Shown here: piece after piece, positions 37,866 through 50,060 of the stretch
How positions within the stretch are numbered: the stretch's first letter is position 1
How the letters are laid out: each line of letters begins with the position of its first letter
DNA from: Struthidea cinerea
Taxonomy: Eukaryota; Chordata; Aves; Passeriformes; Corcoracidae
Reading direction: 5' to 3'
DNA: 64,000 bases
Assembly (NCBI GenBank): GCA_013397865.1
Contig: VZTI01005325.1
Span: 1,899,757-1,963,756, forward strand
Notes under the pieces: model-generated
What the model was told of the DNA's origin: nothing
Databases searched by the model: none
The model's input: only the letters and a program-made list of their open reading frames with translations
Program-made: the position numbers and the translations under genes

Positions 37866-38474
37866 TCAGGATAAACACATGCGAATGGATTCTGAATGAG
37901 ATGAGAGTATTGAGTTACGATGTCATGATAACTACCGAGGTAGTACCTACCAGCAGCTTCGTGGGTTTTCATTTGTGTTTCCAAATTGTTTGGTGCATCG
38001 TCAAAAAGTCCCTTTTAAGAGCTCTGGAGAAGCATATTTCCCTCGTTTTTCAAGAGATTGCTTTCATCAGTTCCTGCAGAGTTTCTCTAACTAAATCAGT
38101 GCCTCATTTTAATACATTTGACACAATAATGCTCTGCAGCTGCACACAGAAGGCAAGGATAAACAGAGCAGTAAATTAACAGGCCTCTGAAAACTTCTCA
38201 GCTAAAATTCTTGTCAGATTTTCTCAGTTACAAAAAAAGAAAAAGGTAAAAAAAAATCTCCAAAACCCTAATAAAATACCCATCCGTGCTTTATCATGCA
38301 TTTAAAATTCAGATCCAAACAGGTTTTGGTTTTTCATCCCTTCTGACTTTCTCAAAGGCATTTAATTGATATTTAACCCTTCTGATATTCATTTAAAGGG
38401 ACCAGTTAACAAGACTTGGCACATTTCTGAATGGCAGGGAAACAAGCCTATAATGCTTGTTTGCACCTACTTGC
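37866..38474. other. Unique non-coding sequence
   Basis: Nothing recognised. Two short A-rich runs lie near 38230-38260. Confidence 0.5.
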
Positions 38475-38589
38475 TTGTCGCCGCGGACCCTCGGACAGCG
38501 GCCACTAAAGCGGCGTCCGGTCCGATCCCGGCCGGGCTCGGCGACAGTGTCTGCGAACACTGCCCTGTGACGTCTGCCTCTCGGCAGCN
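38475..38589. other. Abrupt GC- and CpG-rich insert ending at a single N
   Basis: For about 110 bases the composition changes sharply, to densely CpG-bearing sequence such as GTCGCCGCGGACC and CCGATCCCGGCCGGGCTC, while both flanks are ordinary AT-rich DNA. It ends at a lone N at 38589. A small hairpin, CAGTGT-CTGCGA-ACACTG, lies inside. I do not recognise the source. Possibilities are a misjoined or contaminating read at a closed gap, an rDNA-spacer or microchromosome-derived fragment, or a real inserted GC-rich element. The two open frames crossing it contain the N and are not credible proteins. Confidence 0.8.
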
Positions 38590-40394
38590 AATTGTGGCAT
38601 GTTAAACAATTAGAATCCACCTTCAGGTAAGAAATGAGCCTATGCCAAGGTTGAGGTTCCACCTGAAGTAATATTCTTATATTTAAATATCCTCTTTTAT
38701 ATCACTTGAACGATTACGTTTCTGACCTAAACCCATCCATTGTCTTTGGTATGCTGTTAAATGCTTCCCAGGACCAGTAAGGCCTGACTTCTAAGTCTGA
38801 AGTCCTTCCAGGTGACAAGTGCTGTGGTAAATCTGTTTTATAATAAGAAACTAATTTTTATTCAATTTGGTTAAGAAATTTTGTGAAGAATTTTTTTCTA
38901 TTTAAAATAGCTTTTTAATGAAAACTTGCACTAATTGTGTTTTTAATAAAAGTGCATCAGGTCTATGGCAAAAGCCTCATATACTTCAGCTGCGATTGGC
39001 TATGAAAACAAAATGTATCACTTTTGGTTGAGACTTTCACAGAGGAAAAACATTACTTCCTAGCTATTTCTAATTTTGCTCCTAGTCTAATAAGGAAAGC
39101 ACAAAAGAAATAAAAGCCAAGAGAATATAAAGTTTAGCCATTGGTTATGCACATGTGGTTGCCTCACTGGAAGGAGAAATAACCTGGGAGGTGCATGTCA
39201 GATTCCTTCATGCACGAACTTGCCAGATATCACAAGCGGTGTAACACACAAGCCTGTGTAAGAAACTTTGCCACTCTTGCAGAAAGCTGCAGCACTTTAA
39301 TGCAATGTGCTAAATGAAATTTTATGCCCAGAAGATTCAGTTAACTTCTGAGCAATGTACTCTCAGCAATATTTAAAACTCACTCTGATAGTCTGCAGCT
39401 GGCAGCTATTTTCCACTCACCAAATGTATTTCCCTTTTCCACATTTTAGGTAACTTTTTGCTTGCCTCTCTACTCTGGTTGGTCACAGCCTATGAATCTC
39501 TCTCTTTTCCTTTCCTGATTTTTTCCTCCTGCTCCTCCTCCAGTTTTAGACAAACACCTGCAGCTATTCATTAGCAACCTTCTCTCCCTTTCCTCTGGTG
39601 GATAACCCTTGCTTTGGCAGCCCTTTTTTCCCATGTACTGCTTGAGTTCAGGAGCCTATGCAATGCACTGTAAAACAGATATAGGGCAATGTCTGTGTCA
39701 TGTAATATGGAGGAATCACATGTTTTTACAGAGTCAGTGCTACTGTTGTTCTTCCTCTTTAGTGTGTGGTTTCATTCCTGCCTACATTGGTCATTTGTCA
39801 TCTGCTACAGAATAAAAGTTTATGAGGGCATAATGATAACAGTTCTCTATCCTTGCATGCATATAAAATCTCAATTTTCTTCCACTGCTCAGAGAGGAAA
39901 ATGTGTGCCCTATGAGGTAGGGGGATGAATGCTCACCAGTCCCTAAAATCCGTAACTACCTGCCCTACCTATCCTGGCAGAGTCAGCTTATGCCTTTATT
40001 CTGCAAAAATATGTAAACAGTGATTTGGGATCTGCCAGATCAAAAAGAGTTCAAAAAGTGACATTGTAGCTTCTTTGCATGGATATTAAACTTCTCATGA
40101 GATACTAGCTAAGAATGGGGACTTCTTGCTCAAAGGCTCAGCTGCGGAAACTGTCCAGTAACTCAGCAACTGATGTATGTCAGAGATGCCAACACATTTC
40201 TGCCAAGCAGAATTCACTGATGCATTCACTTGTTAGTCAGGATATCCAAGCACTCCATGTATAGCCTGAGCATATTTATACTCTTTAGGTTGAAAGACGC
40301 TGGGTGAGTGTGCAAGATTTGCGATGACAGCAGCATTATGCCTTTAAAATTCCGTTTAGTTTTCCATCCTCCAAGGAAATGGATTCATTCAAAT
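38590..40394. other. Unique non-coding sequence
   Basis: Nothing recognised. Frames near 39609-39928 have no domain. Confidence 0.5.
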
Positions 40395-40545
40395 AAATGG
40401 GTTGTAAGGCTGGGATTTTCAAAAGCATTTAGCATTGGCTTGTATCAGCTATCTGAATTCCAGAGGGAGTCTGCTCCTGACATTAGTGCCAGCACACTCA
40501 TGGCAGTGATGAGCGCTTTGAAAGACCCCCACATACGCACACATT
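40395..40545. repeat. Possible ancient amniote interspersed repeat
   Basis: GGCTGGGATTTTCAAAAGCA at about 40409-40428 matches a phrase (GGGATTTTCAAAAGCACTTA type) recurrent in old, diverged amniote repeats. Spaced remnants such as GACATTAGTGCC and GCGCTTTGAAAG follow. It may be the same class as 37590-37865. The family is not named and divergence is high. Confidence 0.3.
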
Positions 40546-41798
40546 TATTCAAATTTATTGTGCAAAGTTAAACTGAAGGTGCACGTAGCACCCTGACAGC
40601 ACCCACAACTGGAACCAGCTTCTTCACAGAGTATAGTCCTCGTCTACAGAAGTCAATTGTCTTTAGTAATAATTGTTAGCGCTACTGGAGTACCCAGATC
40701 TCTTTCTGACACAACATCCTACAGATTGTGCCTGAGCCCCTATTAAAGTTAAGATATAACTCCTGGCTTCAGTGGCTCAGAATTGGACCCAGAAAAAAAG
40801 ACAGTGCGTGATTCCAAGACAGACAAAGCCTGGCTGGAAATGAATCTGTCAAACTCAACACCTGTTGGCTCCTGTTCACTGAGCCAAGCTAAAACAGGGC
40901 TCTGGAGCAACTACCTGAGGAACTGAATGAAGATGTAAGCACGTAGCAGTGTATCTATACGAATCCTTGGTCACTGTTTTTGTGTGTAGAGGTACAGAAT
41001 TATTGCATGTCTTTGCCACAGAAATATGAGGAAACAACTCTGCACTCTTGACTCTGCAACCATTAAAAATTATAGTCTGCATATTCCCAAGATATTGAGT
41101 ACTTGTATTAGAATGCTTTTATATCTTGATTAATTTTTCTTTCTATTTTAGCGAAGAAAATTTTCTTCATTAGAGGCTACATACAGAACATAAAATATTT
41201 GAACTTCTAAAAGAAACTAGTCTGGCTCATTAGAAACTCATTCACTAGAAACTCCACCTAAACAACAGTCTCAAAGCAAGAGAATACCTGCAAATTCTCC
41301 CCTATGCTCAGAGACGTTCAGTCTTTTCAAACCTTAATATGAAAATTCTAACCTTTAACTTCTCCCTCTCCTCCTCCAATTTAAAAAAGAAAAATTCTGA
41401 GTAAGAAAGATGCTAAAATGGAAGTTTGAGTGTGCTATAAAAGAAAAAGAAAAAAAAATACAAAACTGACACTGGAGAATTTCTCAGCAGAAAGGTTTGT
41501 TATGAAAATCTAAACGTAGAGAAGCCAGTTCCTGGCTATATCCCCCATCTGCAGGATAACACACTTGCACTTTCATATTCCTCATTGCTCTCCAGTAGAA
41601 GAGTTGGACCTTGTAATCCAGAAATATGTTTGAGCTCCCCTTTTGTCAAAGCAAATTTGGAAATATCTTCATGTTCACTTTCATCCAGTAGCAGGGTGAG
41701 TGGTGGCAGGGGACTGTCAAGAAGTGTGGGAATCTCAGGGATCCCTGCAAGAGTCCCTAGTCAACACCTACAGGTGTCCCGGGCTAGCTGAATCACAG
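40546..41798. other. Unique non-coding sequence
   Basis: Nothing recognised. Confidence 0.5.
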
Positions 41799-41852
41799 GT
41801 GCAGTTTTTATGTCCTACATCCTTAGTGCAGTTTCTCTGTCCTACATCCTCG
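41799..41852. repeat. Imperfect tandem duplication, 27-base unit x2
   Basis: Two adjacent copies that begin GTGCAGTTT and contain TGTCCTACATCCT, at 41799-41825 and 41826-41852, differ at only a few positions. Confidence 0.9.
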
Positions 41853-43849
41853 CCTCTCACCAGATGCCTGTGTGGCACATTCCACATTCCTGGTGGAACA
41901 CAGCGAAAACAAGGTAACTACCGCAGACGCAGGCGCTGCACTGCTATTTCCAGCCCATACATTGTACCAATCAAGCTCTTCTTTGAGAGAAACAGTCCTT
42001 ATTAATTTGGTGACATGTGCACATAAAAGTTCTGGATTCCTAAACAACTCCCCCACTGCCTCCCCCACAAGCTGAATAATAACCATCTGGTGGAGCAATT
42101 TTTAAAAAGTACAGAGATGCCAGAATTTTTTTGGCGAGGTTTTAATCAAATTGAAGAAGGCAAACCCACAAACAACAGTCTCCTTCACTCCACAAGCCTT
42201 ATCCATCCACAGACATTATCCCTCCTGTGCTTTGGAGGAGGAGTCTGGTGTCCTGTAGGGAAAAAACACCGCAGTGTATAATTGTTTCGTTAAAAATCAT
42301 ACTTGCTGGGGAGCAGAATAAATCCCACAGATACTTGTGTTTCTAGCATTTATCAGCTCCCTTTTCTTGATTCTGAAAATTTCTCAATCTTTTGCATGTT
42401 TTGTGTCTGTGCGAAACTGTAATTGCCAAATACTCTCCAAGTTTTATTTCAGTTTTGAATTTCTGTAGTGCACTTGCTTTGCAAAGTTTTATCCAGTGAG
42501 TTTCTGGGTGAATATCAACTGTTCAGGTTTGGAACTGGGATGTTCACATGCAAAGCCTTTCTTTGACAGAGTTTCTTTCACAACCCTGTGAGAAAAAGCA
42601 TCATTTTGATGCAGCTTGGATCGTGCTCTAGCAGTTGGAAAAGATGCAGTGACTCTACAAAATGTACACTGACATCAAGGCCTTACACTTTAAAAATGCC
42701 CTTTGAACAGTTCACATGTAGACTATTCTGTCTCCTTTCCCAGGACAAAGTCTTTTATAAGGAATATTATTTGGTCACATTTGCAAAGATGCTCACACGC
42801 ACCCAGAACAACTTTGAAAGCCCTCCAGAACTGCTCCTACACTTACACAGGCAGGTGTCGGGGTTTCCTTCTGCTACTACTTGCTCTTGAGCTGGAATGG
42901 GAGTGCTGTGTTCCTTTTTCTGAATGGACAATGCCTGTTTTCATACTGTAACGTCAGTGACTCCTGCCTGGAAACTGGGTCCACCCAAGAGCTGGAGCTG
43001 GGCTGTGATCATGCAAAGGCAAAAAGGTTCCTCCGCTCCAGGAACAAGACTCCTCTAGCGTGGCCTGTGGGTTAGTGATCATCCATCTTCACTTCAGCTC
43101 CTCCCTCTCCAGCCAGTATTTACACTGCCTCTGCTGAATGATGGCAGGAAGGCAGCTGGATGAAAGCAATGGCTAGTCTTTAGTAATTGGCAGCATTTCA
43201 ACAAATACAACTGCTAGAAAAGATGTTGTGCTTGGCTGAAAGGTCAAGCCCCCACTGTCTCTTTTTCTTGATTATCAGATTGGAAGAGTTTGCATTTCTC
43301 GGATTTTAATCTCTTCCTTACACAAGGGAAACAGTATTTCATTTAAGATAAGGCCCTTCTTCAACACCTCTTCCACAGCAGGGTGTTGATTTCAATACCA
43401 CATGTCAGAAATAATCAATCTGGTTTTATTTCAAGGTTAACTGGAGGAATTTTATAGCTTTTGAATAGAGAATTAATGTTACAGAGCAGAAATAGCATAT
43501 CCACTCAAAGCAAAAGTGCTTTGGCCTCTGGAGTTAATAGAGAGTCCTCAGCAATCTGTGACAGATATTGCTAATCTTTCGCCTAAAATTAAAAGGATGT
43601 AGAAATAATTTCACACCTAAATCAGCAAATGGGGTTGGTCCCTTTTTCCTTTTTTTTTGCTCAGCTTGGGGAGATGTTTGCTCTAAGCAACTGGATTCAA
43701 AGTTTCTCTTCATATTTAACTTATATTAAAAAATCTGCAAGTAATTGTGAAGTGTTTTCAGCAAGTCCAATGAGTTGGCTCCTGATCTTATTTCCCTCAT
43801 ACAGTAGCTTAATGAAGCTGTGTTTGTACAGGCAGGGGCACAACTCGTT
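41853..43849. other. Unique non-coding sequence
   Basis: No gene is supported. Overlapping short frames at 41823-42098 and 42588-43075 show no domains. Confidence 0.5.
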
Positions 43850-43873
43850 GATTTTGTACTCCTGTACAAAATC
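43850..43873. repeat. Perfect hairpin, 10-bp stem and 4-base loop
   Basis: GATTTTGTAC, loop TCCT, GTACAAAATC. The stem extends outward by about one Watson-Crick pair and two wobble pairs, then breaks. It is too short and unbalanced for a typical microRNA precursor. Confidence 0.85.
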
Positions 43874-44477
43874 AGTCTGAATCTCTGCACAATCCCATCC
43901 ACCTTGTTCGTGCCTAGGTACAGTGACTGAGTTTCTGAGAGTGAAAGCAGAGAAACTTTTGTTTCAATGCTTTATCTGAACCCCGGACAGCAAAACCACC
44001 TGCAATTTGTATTTCATAAGTGCCACTACTTCCCATTTCTACCTCCACAATCACATCAGCATGGTGTCAGAAGGGAAGATTTTTTCCAGTAATGGGCCAC
44101 CTGACAGGCTTATCAGGAAACTCCAAGCACTTCGTTAACATTTTCTACCAGAGAAGCATTGACAGTGTCTGTGCTCATTCATCTTTTTCCTTCACCCCAC
44201 ACCCCATTCATCACACTGAATACTCATTCTACTGGGCTGCTAAGATCCTGATGAAAAACAGGGACAGCCCAGGTTGCTTCAGGAAAATGTCTTAAATCCA
44301 TTTGTTACTTGAATGAAGAAAAGGATGGTTTCTTTGAGGAGCTTACAAGTGAGGGAACATTCCAGACACTCTAAAAGAAGTTACCCATCTTTGGTTATGC
44401 AAGCTAAGAGCATCCCAGAGAGAGCAAAAAAGATCATCCTTGTCATCTGTCATTGACATGCCTGACAAAGTGATACC
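43874..44477. other. Unique non-coding sequence
   Basis: Nothing recognised. Confidence 0.5.
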
Positions 44478-44503
44478 TGTTTGTGAAAATATTTTCACAA
44501 ACA
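44478..44503. repeat. Perfect 26-bp palindrome, no spacer
   Basis: The half-site TGTTTGTGAAAAT is followed at once by its exact reverse complement, with the centre between 44490 and 44491. The next pair (C/T) does not match, so it ends at 26 bases. Each arm begins TGTTTGTG, with a forkhead-like TGTTTG core. Confidence 0.97.
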
Positions 44504-44945
44504 TCTAATGTGACAGAGATTTTCAGAGAGAGATTTACTGGGACTGATCGCAGAACAGGGTAGGAGACTTGGAATATTACAATTTCTTCTACTCCTTCCC
44601 CATGATACAGCTGTATTTTCAATGTTAAGTGGAGCCAAGTGCTACTAAGAGAGCATCTGCCTTGCTAAATATAACAGCCCCGAGTGCTTGATGGCTTTTT
44701 GTATTGTATTGTTCCTTTCTGTGTTTGCCTACTGTAAGTGGTAAGGGTAAAAAACCTAGTAAATATTAAGCATTTAAGGTGAAGGGGGGGAGGGAAGGCG
44801 TTTCATTAGATGATTTTCTTTTTAATTAAATATCATTGGAGGAAGTGCTGGAAAACTAGATCTCCATGTGACGAGACGGTTTGGGACTTGGTTCAAATAA
44901 TGTCTGACATTTATTTAAAGGATTCAGCCTAATTTATTTTTTTGC
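44504..44945. other. Unique non-coding sequence
   Basis: Nothing recognised beyond a short G run near 44785. Confidence 0.5.
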
Positions 44946-44966
44946 TAGTAGTAGTAGTAGTAGTAG
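44946..44966. repeat. (TAG)7 microsatellite
   Basis: Seven uninterrupted TAG units, followed by imperfect units (TCATAGTACTAATAG). Confidence 0.97.
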
Positions 44967-47900
44967 TCATAGTACTAATAGTATTTCACTCTTTTGGTTT
45001 GCTCTTGTTCTGCTTTGGTTTGAAGTCAGTTGCATCCCTTTCTTAGTCTAATACCAAATCAGATATTCTCTATGTAAGTAGTGCAGTCAAAATGCTTGGA
45101 GGGAAAGTGGCAAAACCCACTTTCCTTCCTGCACTGACATCTTTCTCCTCTTCACATGCACATCAGTTATAGACTGAAAAGAACTTGTGTCCCAGAAAAG
45201 ATGAAACATCTTTATGTGTGCCATAACATTAATCACCCTTCTAATATTATAATAACATTTGGAGAAATTCCCATAACACTGGATGACTTCTAAATGAATA
45301 TGTTATTTTTCTTAATGAGAGCTTTCATAAACTATCATTCAGTCATTAGCAAAAACTGAATACCTGTGCCTGCCATGAATTTGGTCTGCTACAGAAATGT
45401 TGGGGTTTATGGACTGATAGATTGAATGATTGAAAAATGTAATTCTTTGCATAAGAAAACTTTAGGGTCCAGGGTTCCTATTTGGAAGCATCCAGCTTGA
45501 GCTGTAGTGCTAACAAAAGAGAACTTTACAGAAGAATTTCCTCTTTGGCTTTATGGAATCAGCAGAAACCAAGAGCCAACCCCAGTTGTGGTGGCTGGCA
45601 TAATTTCCATGACAAAACAAAAGTTTCAAGCACTCCTTCAGAAGTTGGCTGAACCCCTGAGCTTAATTAGCAAAGTAATTGGTCTCTGGTTCAGATGGAA
45701 GAACTGTGGTATGGTAGAGATGCAGCATGGTACAGATGACGTTTAAATCAGGTTTCCTAAATATGCACATTTAGTGTACTTAATTGACTGTAAAATAATT
45801 ATTGTGTGCAGTATAATTATGTTGTGGCAGAGACCGAGGCTTCCAAACATCTCAAAGGCAAATGTTTACAGGCCCAGAATTAAGACATTATTCTCTCCTA
45901 AAATATGCAGCAAAACAACAAGTGTTTTATCTCCACAATGAGGTCTTTGCATCAGACTTGAGGCTATATTTAAGATCCTCTCATTGTTTTCTTCCTCTAA
46001 TTTTCTACCCTTCCTCATGCTATTTTAGTTTAGCAATAGAGATGTAAATAGACTTCAAACCATGGGTAGCAATGAGGATTAAAATCCCTGTATGACATGA
46101 GTGGCTTCAGCTAGATCAGAATATCTAAGCCTACTCCAGTGGGAATTTCAGGTGTCAAAGAAGTAGGCATCTCCCTGGGCTGGGTATTGCAGGTGGATGA
46201 TGGGATGATGGGATTCTCTTTGAATGCTGATCTGTGAACGGACCAGTGTTAAAGAGAGAAATCTGTTTTCCTCCAGTCTGAGAATTGTAGCCTAACCCTG
46301 GCTGGGGGCGGGGGGCATGTTGCAGTGTGAGGGTGTTCTCCCCTGAGGGAGAAAAGCCAGCTGGGAGCACCGAGCACAGTTATATTTTGGAAAAAAATAA
46401 TGAAGTACCAACTAGAAATCTGACTTTCACAACTCTCATCCTCAGCTAACACTGCTGTTTATTTTCAAAAGTATCATCAACACAAAGCAGGGTTTCTTCA
46501 CAAAGGTGTTGCCTCTATAAAAGGTTCATCAGGTCTTGTATCCTCTACCTGGATGCTTGGGGAGAAGCACATTGTGTGGAAGAGTCTTATTTTCAACTTG
46601 CTTTCCAGAAACAATAGGCACTAAGTCTTCCCAGCTGGAAATCTTTCACTGCCTCCAGCAGTGTTTCCCAGCAGTCACATTTATATGGACCCCATCATTC
46701 TTACTCCTGAAAAACTTTGGTGTCATTTGCAAGAAAGACCCACCTTGTAACTAACGAGCCTCATGATCTGCCCATCAGGGGGAAGTGAATTAGTGGAATT
46801 AGGGCTGCCTCTGCTTATGATGGGTACAGAGGAATCTGCACAACATCATCATGTCAAGAAGAGAACATTAGCAGATGAGGCAGTGGGAACTGCAGATGGG
46901 GCTGTGCTCTAGGTTAGCATTATTGTGTTATCAACATGGAGCATTGAGCCCTGAACCAGAGAAAGCCTCTGCCCCTTTGCCAGGGAGCTTGATGTAGAAC
47001 TGCTGAAACTCTCTGAAACCCCTCAGGAACAGAAACATCTGGAACTCCACTAACAATGGGATGAGAGAACTGTAAAATTGGCAACACTTTTAAATAGACA
47101 AGGATTGACATAGCAGAGGGAAAGCTGAATTATTCTTTTGATTAATAATAAATCCTCTTGCCCTTTAAGTAGACATCTTTAATGCTTAATATTTATCCCA
47201 TATCTTAGATAATAGAATACCCCAAATATAGTCCATTAGCTTTAAACACTGGAGGACTTTAGCAGAATAAGCTTTTGTATGTGTAGAAAAAATGAGAGAC
47301 AGATTTGATAAATTATTGGTCATGGAGAATTTGAGCAGCCCATCTTCTCCATTCTCAAATGCAATAAATTTTTAAAGATCAGAGTGTATGTCAAATGGAG
47401 TTCATAAAGTGGAAAATGACACTATTTACTTTCATCAAATAAAATGCTGTCAAAATTTATGGCTCTGTACCTCAGAAATCTGTCTGAATGCTACTGTTAT
47501 TTTGTGTAACACTTTAGCAACCGAAGCTAATAGGGCAATAAACTAAGTTATGCCAGCAGAGCTTCCTAAAAAAATAAATTTAAAAATCCTAAATTCATAA
47601 ACATACTTCAAGGCTTTGACTGCTGTGTAAGGGGAAATATTGTAAGCTTATAACTTGCAGAGATGGGAATGTCATCTAAAGTCAGCCGAAAAACCTGACC
47701 TCTATCATGACCATCATACACCTTGAAATGAGATGTGATGGTTTTAACCATCTTAACAGGCAGACACCCACATGTAAAGGTAGTAAAAATAGTCCTGATT
47801 CAGTTTTGCCAACATGGTATTTAATTGCACAGTGTCAGATGGATTTCTTTCATATTGCTCCAGAAATCACTAGAACAGTAACATGTTCTACACCCCTGTT

Positions 47901-49639
47901 TCAGCTACACTGATGTAAATTGGGCCTGTTGTGTTCCCAGTCTTATCTTTCCAACTGAAGTGATCATTAGTATTGTGATAATTTAGACAGACATCTTGAT
48001 CCACCACAAAACTAGTTTTTTGTGCTTTTTTCCACTCTCTCCAGAGTAAGGAGAACACAATTGCCTGTCTCAAACACGCTTAAGATCGCAAATTCCCACC
48101 GTGGCAAAGTGTGTCAAACAAAGATCACCCTGAGTTATGGGACAGATGTGGTGGGCATCTTCGACCACCAAAGCTGCCTTGCCTGCTCCCCCTCCTTTCC
48201 CCCCACCCAAATATGCCTCCATGGATTTGTGGATCTCGGACTGTAAGTTAGGCCATGTGATGGGAGCTTGAGATAAGAGATATGATGAAGGTGGTACTAT
48301 TGTCTTGAGTGTTGTCTGTCTTGGACCTAGGAGGAGGTAACAAAGCTGGGGGAACACTAATTATGGATACAAAGAACCCTCAAGGAAAGACAACTCAGCA
48401 ACTGTGCTGAAATCAGCTAATTTCCAGCAGGGGGAGAACACAACTCATCGTCTCAACACAGGAAACCCACCGACTCAAAAGATAAGAAAGACTGAGCACA
48501 GGACTAATTGACATTAGAAATGAGGGAATCATTTAAATAATAGAATAAGAGAATTGTGTAGCCAATGAGGATTAATTCCTTTGTTTGCTAATATAAAAAC
48601 AGTGACGTTTCCAACGACCTTGGGACCCACACCTCTGAGGTCTGAAAATGGATATGTCTACTGCAGGTATGTTTTGGAACGAAGCTTGGATGCTCTTGTA
48701 AGAGTAGAGACTGAAATAACTCCCTTGTAAAAGGGCCAGTGTAGAGTGGTGGCGCTTATCTTCTGCATCTGTCCACAGATCCCCTTGTTGCTTTGATTGG
48801 AAGAATCCAGCTTGAATACAGGTTCATCTAGTTAAAAATTTGAGGTGTAAAATTAACACCTTTGCCGGTAATATTCTGATTTCCCTTGATAGATGCAGCA
48901 GCTTGGTAAAGCATCAGTAGAAGTCTCAGTTAAAAATTTGTGCCTTGTATCAGAAGAGTAACTTAAAAATATAGTCATCCATACTCGTGAGGAGTTCAAC
49001 TACAAAGATAGTCAATGCTCTCTCATGTTTCCTCTATAAAGTAAAGCACTGAGCAGCTTGAAATCCTTAAAGGGCTAAATGGTGACTTGGCTGTGTTTTT
49101 TCCTACCTGACTCTCTCACTGCATCTCCCATTTCTTTCCTCCAGTCTGTAGTCAGAGCATTTACCCATCAAGTGAGCAAAAAGCAGCAGGCTGGGTTCTG
49201 TGACCTGACCTTCCCTCCAGTAATGTATACTGAACTGCTACAAGCCTAGAAATGAACCAGCACTTGGCCAAGAGGCAACAGAAGGGAGACAGTGCAAATT
49301 GCATGAATGCAACAACTTTCAGTACAGAGCCTCCAGGAGCAATAGCTCCCCTTGATGTAAAACATGAACCAAAGCCAAGTTAGGAAATACGTTGGGGTTT
49401 TTTTCCTTCCTCTTAAAACAGTTTGGACTGAGGCCCATTTTCATTTTTCATGCTCTAGCTAGGAATTCTCAGTTAGCATTCCTTGTAGAGGAAATACAAT
49501 ACCTGCACTTCCTACTGCTGAAGAGTCTGGGCAGAGATGAGCCACAAGCTCAACCCCCACATAAACACACAAATTCATCTTTAAACTCCCTCTCTAATTT
49601 GAGTGGTAATCAGCGTGGGTAGTTACCGTCTGATAATTA
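44967..49639. other. Unique non-coding sequence
   Basis: No gene is supported. Near 46196-46213 there is a short GGATGATG repeat. At about 48424-48436, CCAGCAGGGGGAG matches the core of a CTCF motif. Frames at 48022-48357 lie on both strands without domains. Confidence 0.5.
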
Positions 49640-50060
49640 TCTGGCATTGAGATGTTGTTAGCCAGATTTCTCCCATTTCAAGACACTTTATAGAGTTGCG
49701 TGATGACAGGAGAAGGATGAGAGCCAATCTTGAGCCCCAGAGTGCACAGCATTCCCTCTAAAAGCAGTCTGACACGTATCGGCAATGCAACAGGGTGCGG
49801 AATCTCAAGCGTGAGCAAATGAGGTTGGGTCCAGAAAATATGGGCCTGTGTAATCAAACAGCTTACACATTACACCAAACAGATTGCTGCCATTAATATT
49901 TATACACGGAAACTTGAGATCTGTGACTCAAGGAAGGACAGCAAGTTTATAATAAATCACTGCGCTGTTTATAGTTCTGCAAAAGAAGAGTAAATGAAAT
50001 GTCTCCTTTCCACGCACAACCTTTGACAATAATTATACTTAAGAATGCACATCCTACAAG
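49640..50060. promoter_or_regulatory. Candidate conserved regulatory stretch
   Basis: This repeat-free segment keeps more CpGs than its surroundings (for example in TTGCGTGATG, ACGTATCGGC, GTGCGGAAT and AAGCGTGAG). It carries TGATGACAGG (MEIS/PBX-like) at 49701-49710, CATTAATATTTAT near 49891-49903, the AP-1 site TGACTCA at 49924-49930, and TTTATAATAAATC (HOX/CDX-like) near 49947-49959. Motif reading alone cannot prove function; conservation is untested. Confidence 0.3.

Noticed and set aside
38366..38662. Arginine- and alanine-rich frames across the GC-rich island as a conserved protein
   Set aside because: They include an ambiguous base and change composition abruptly at the island; more likely an assembly or insertion artefact.
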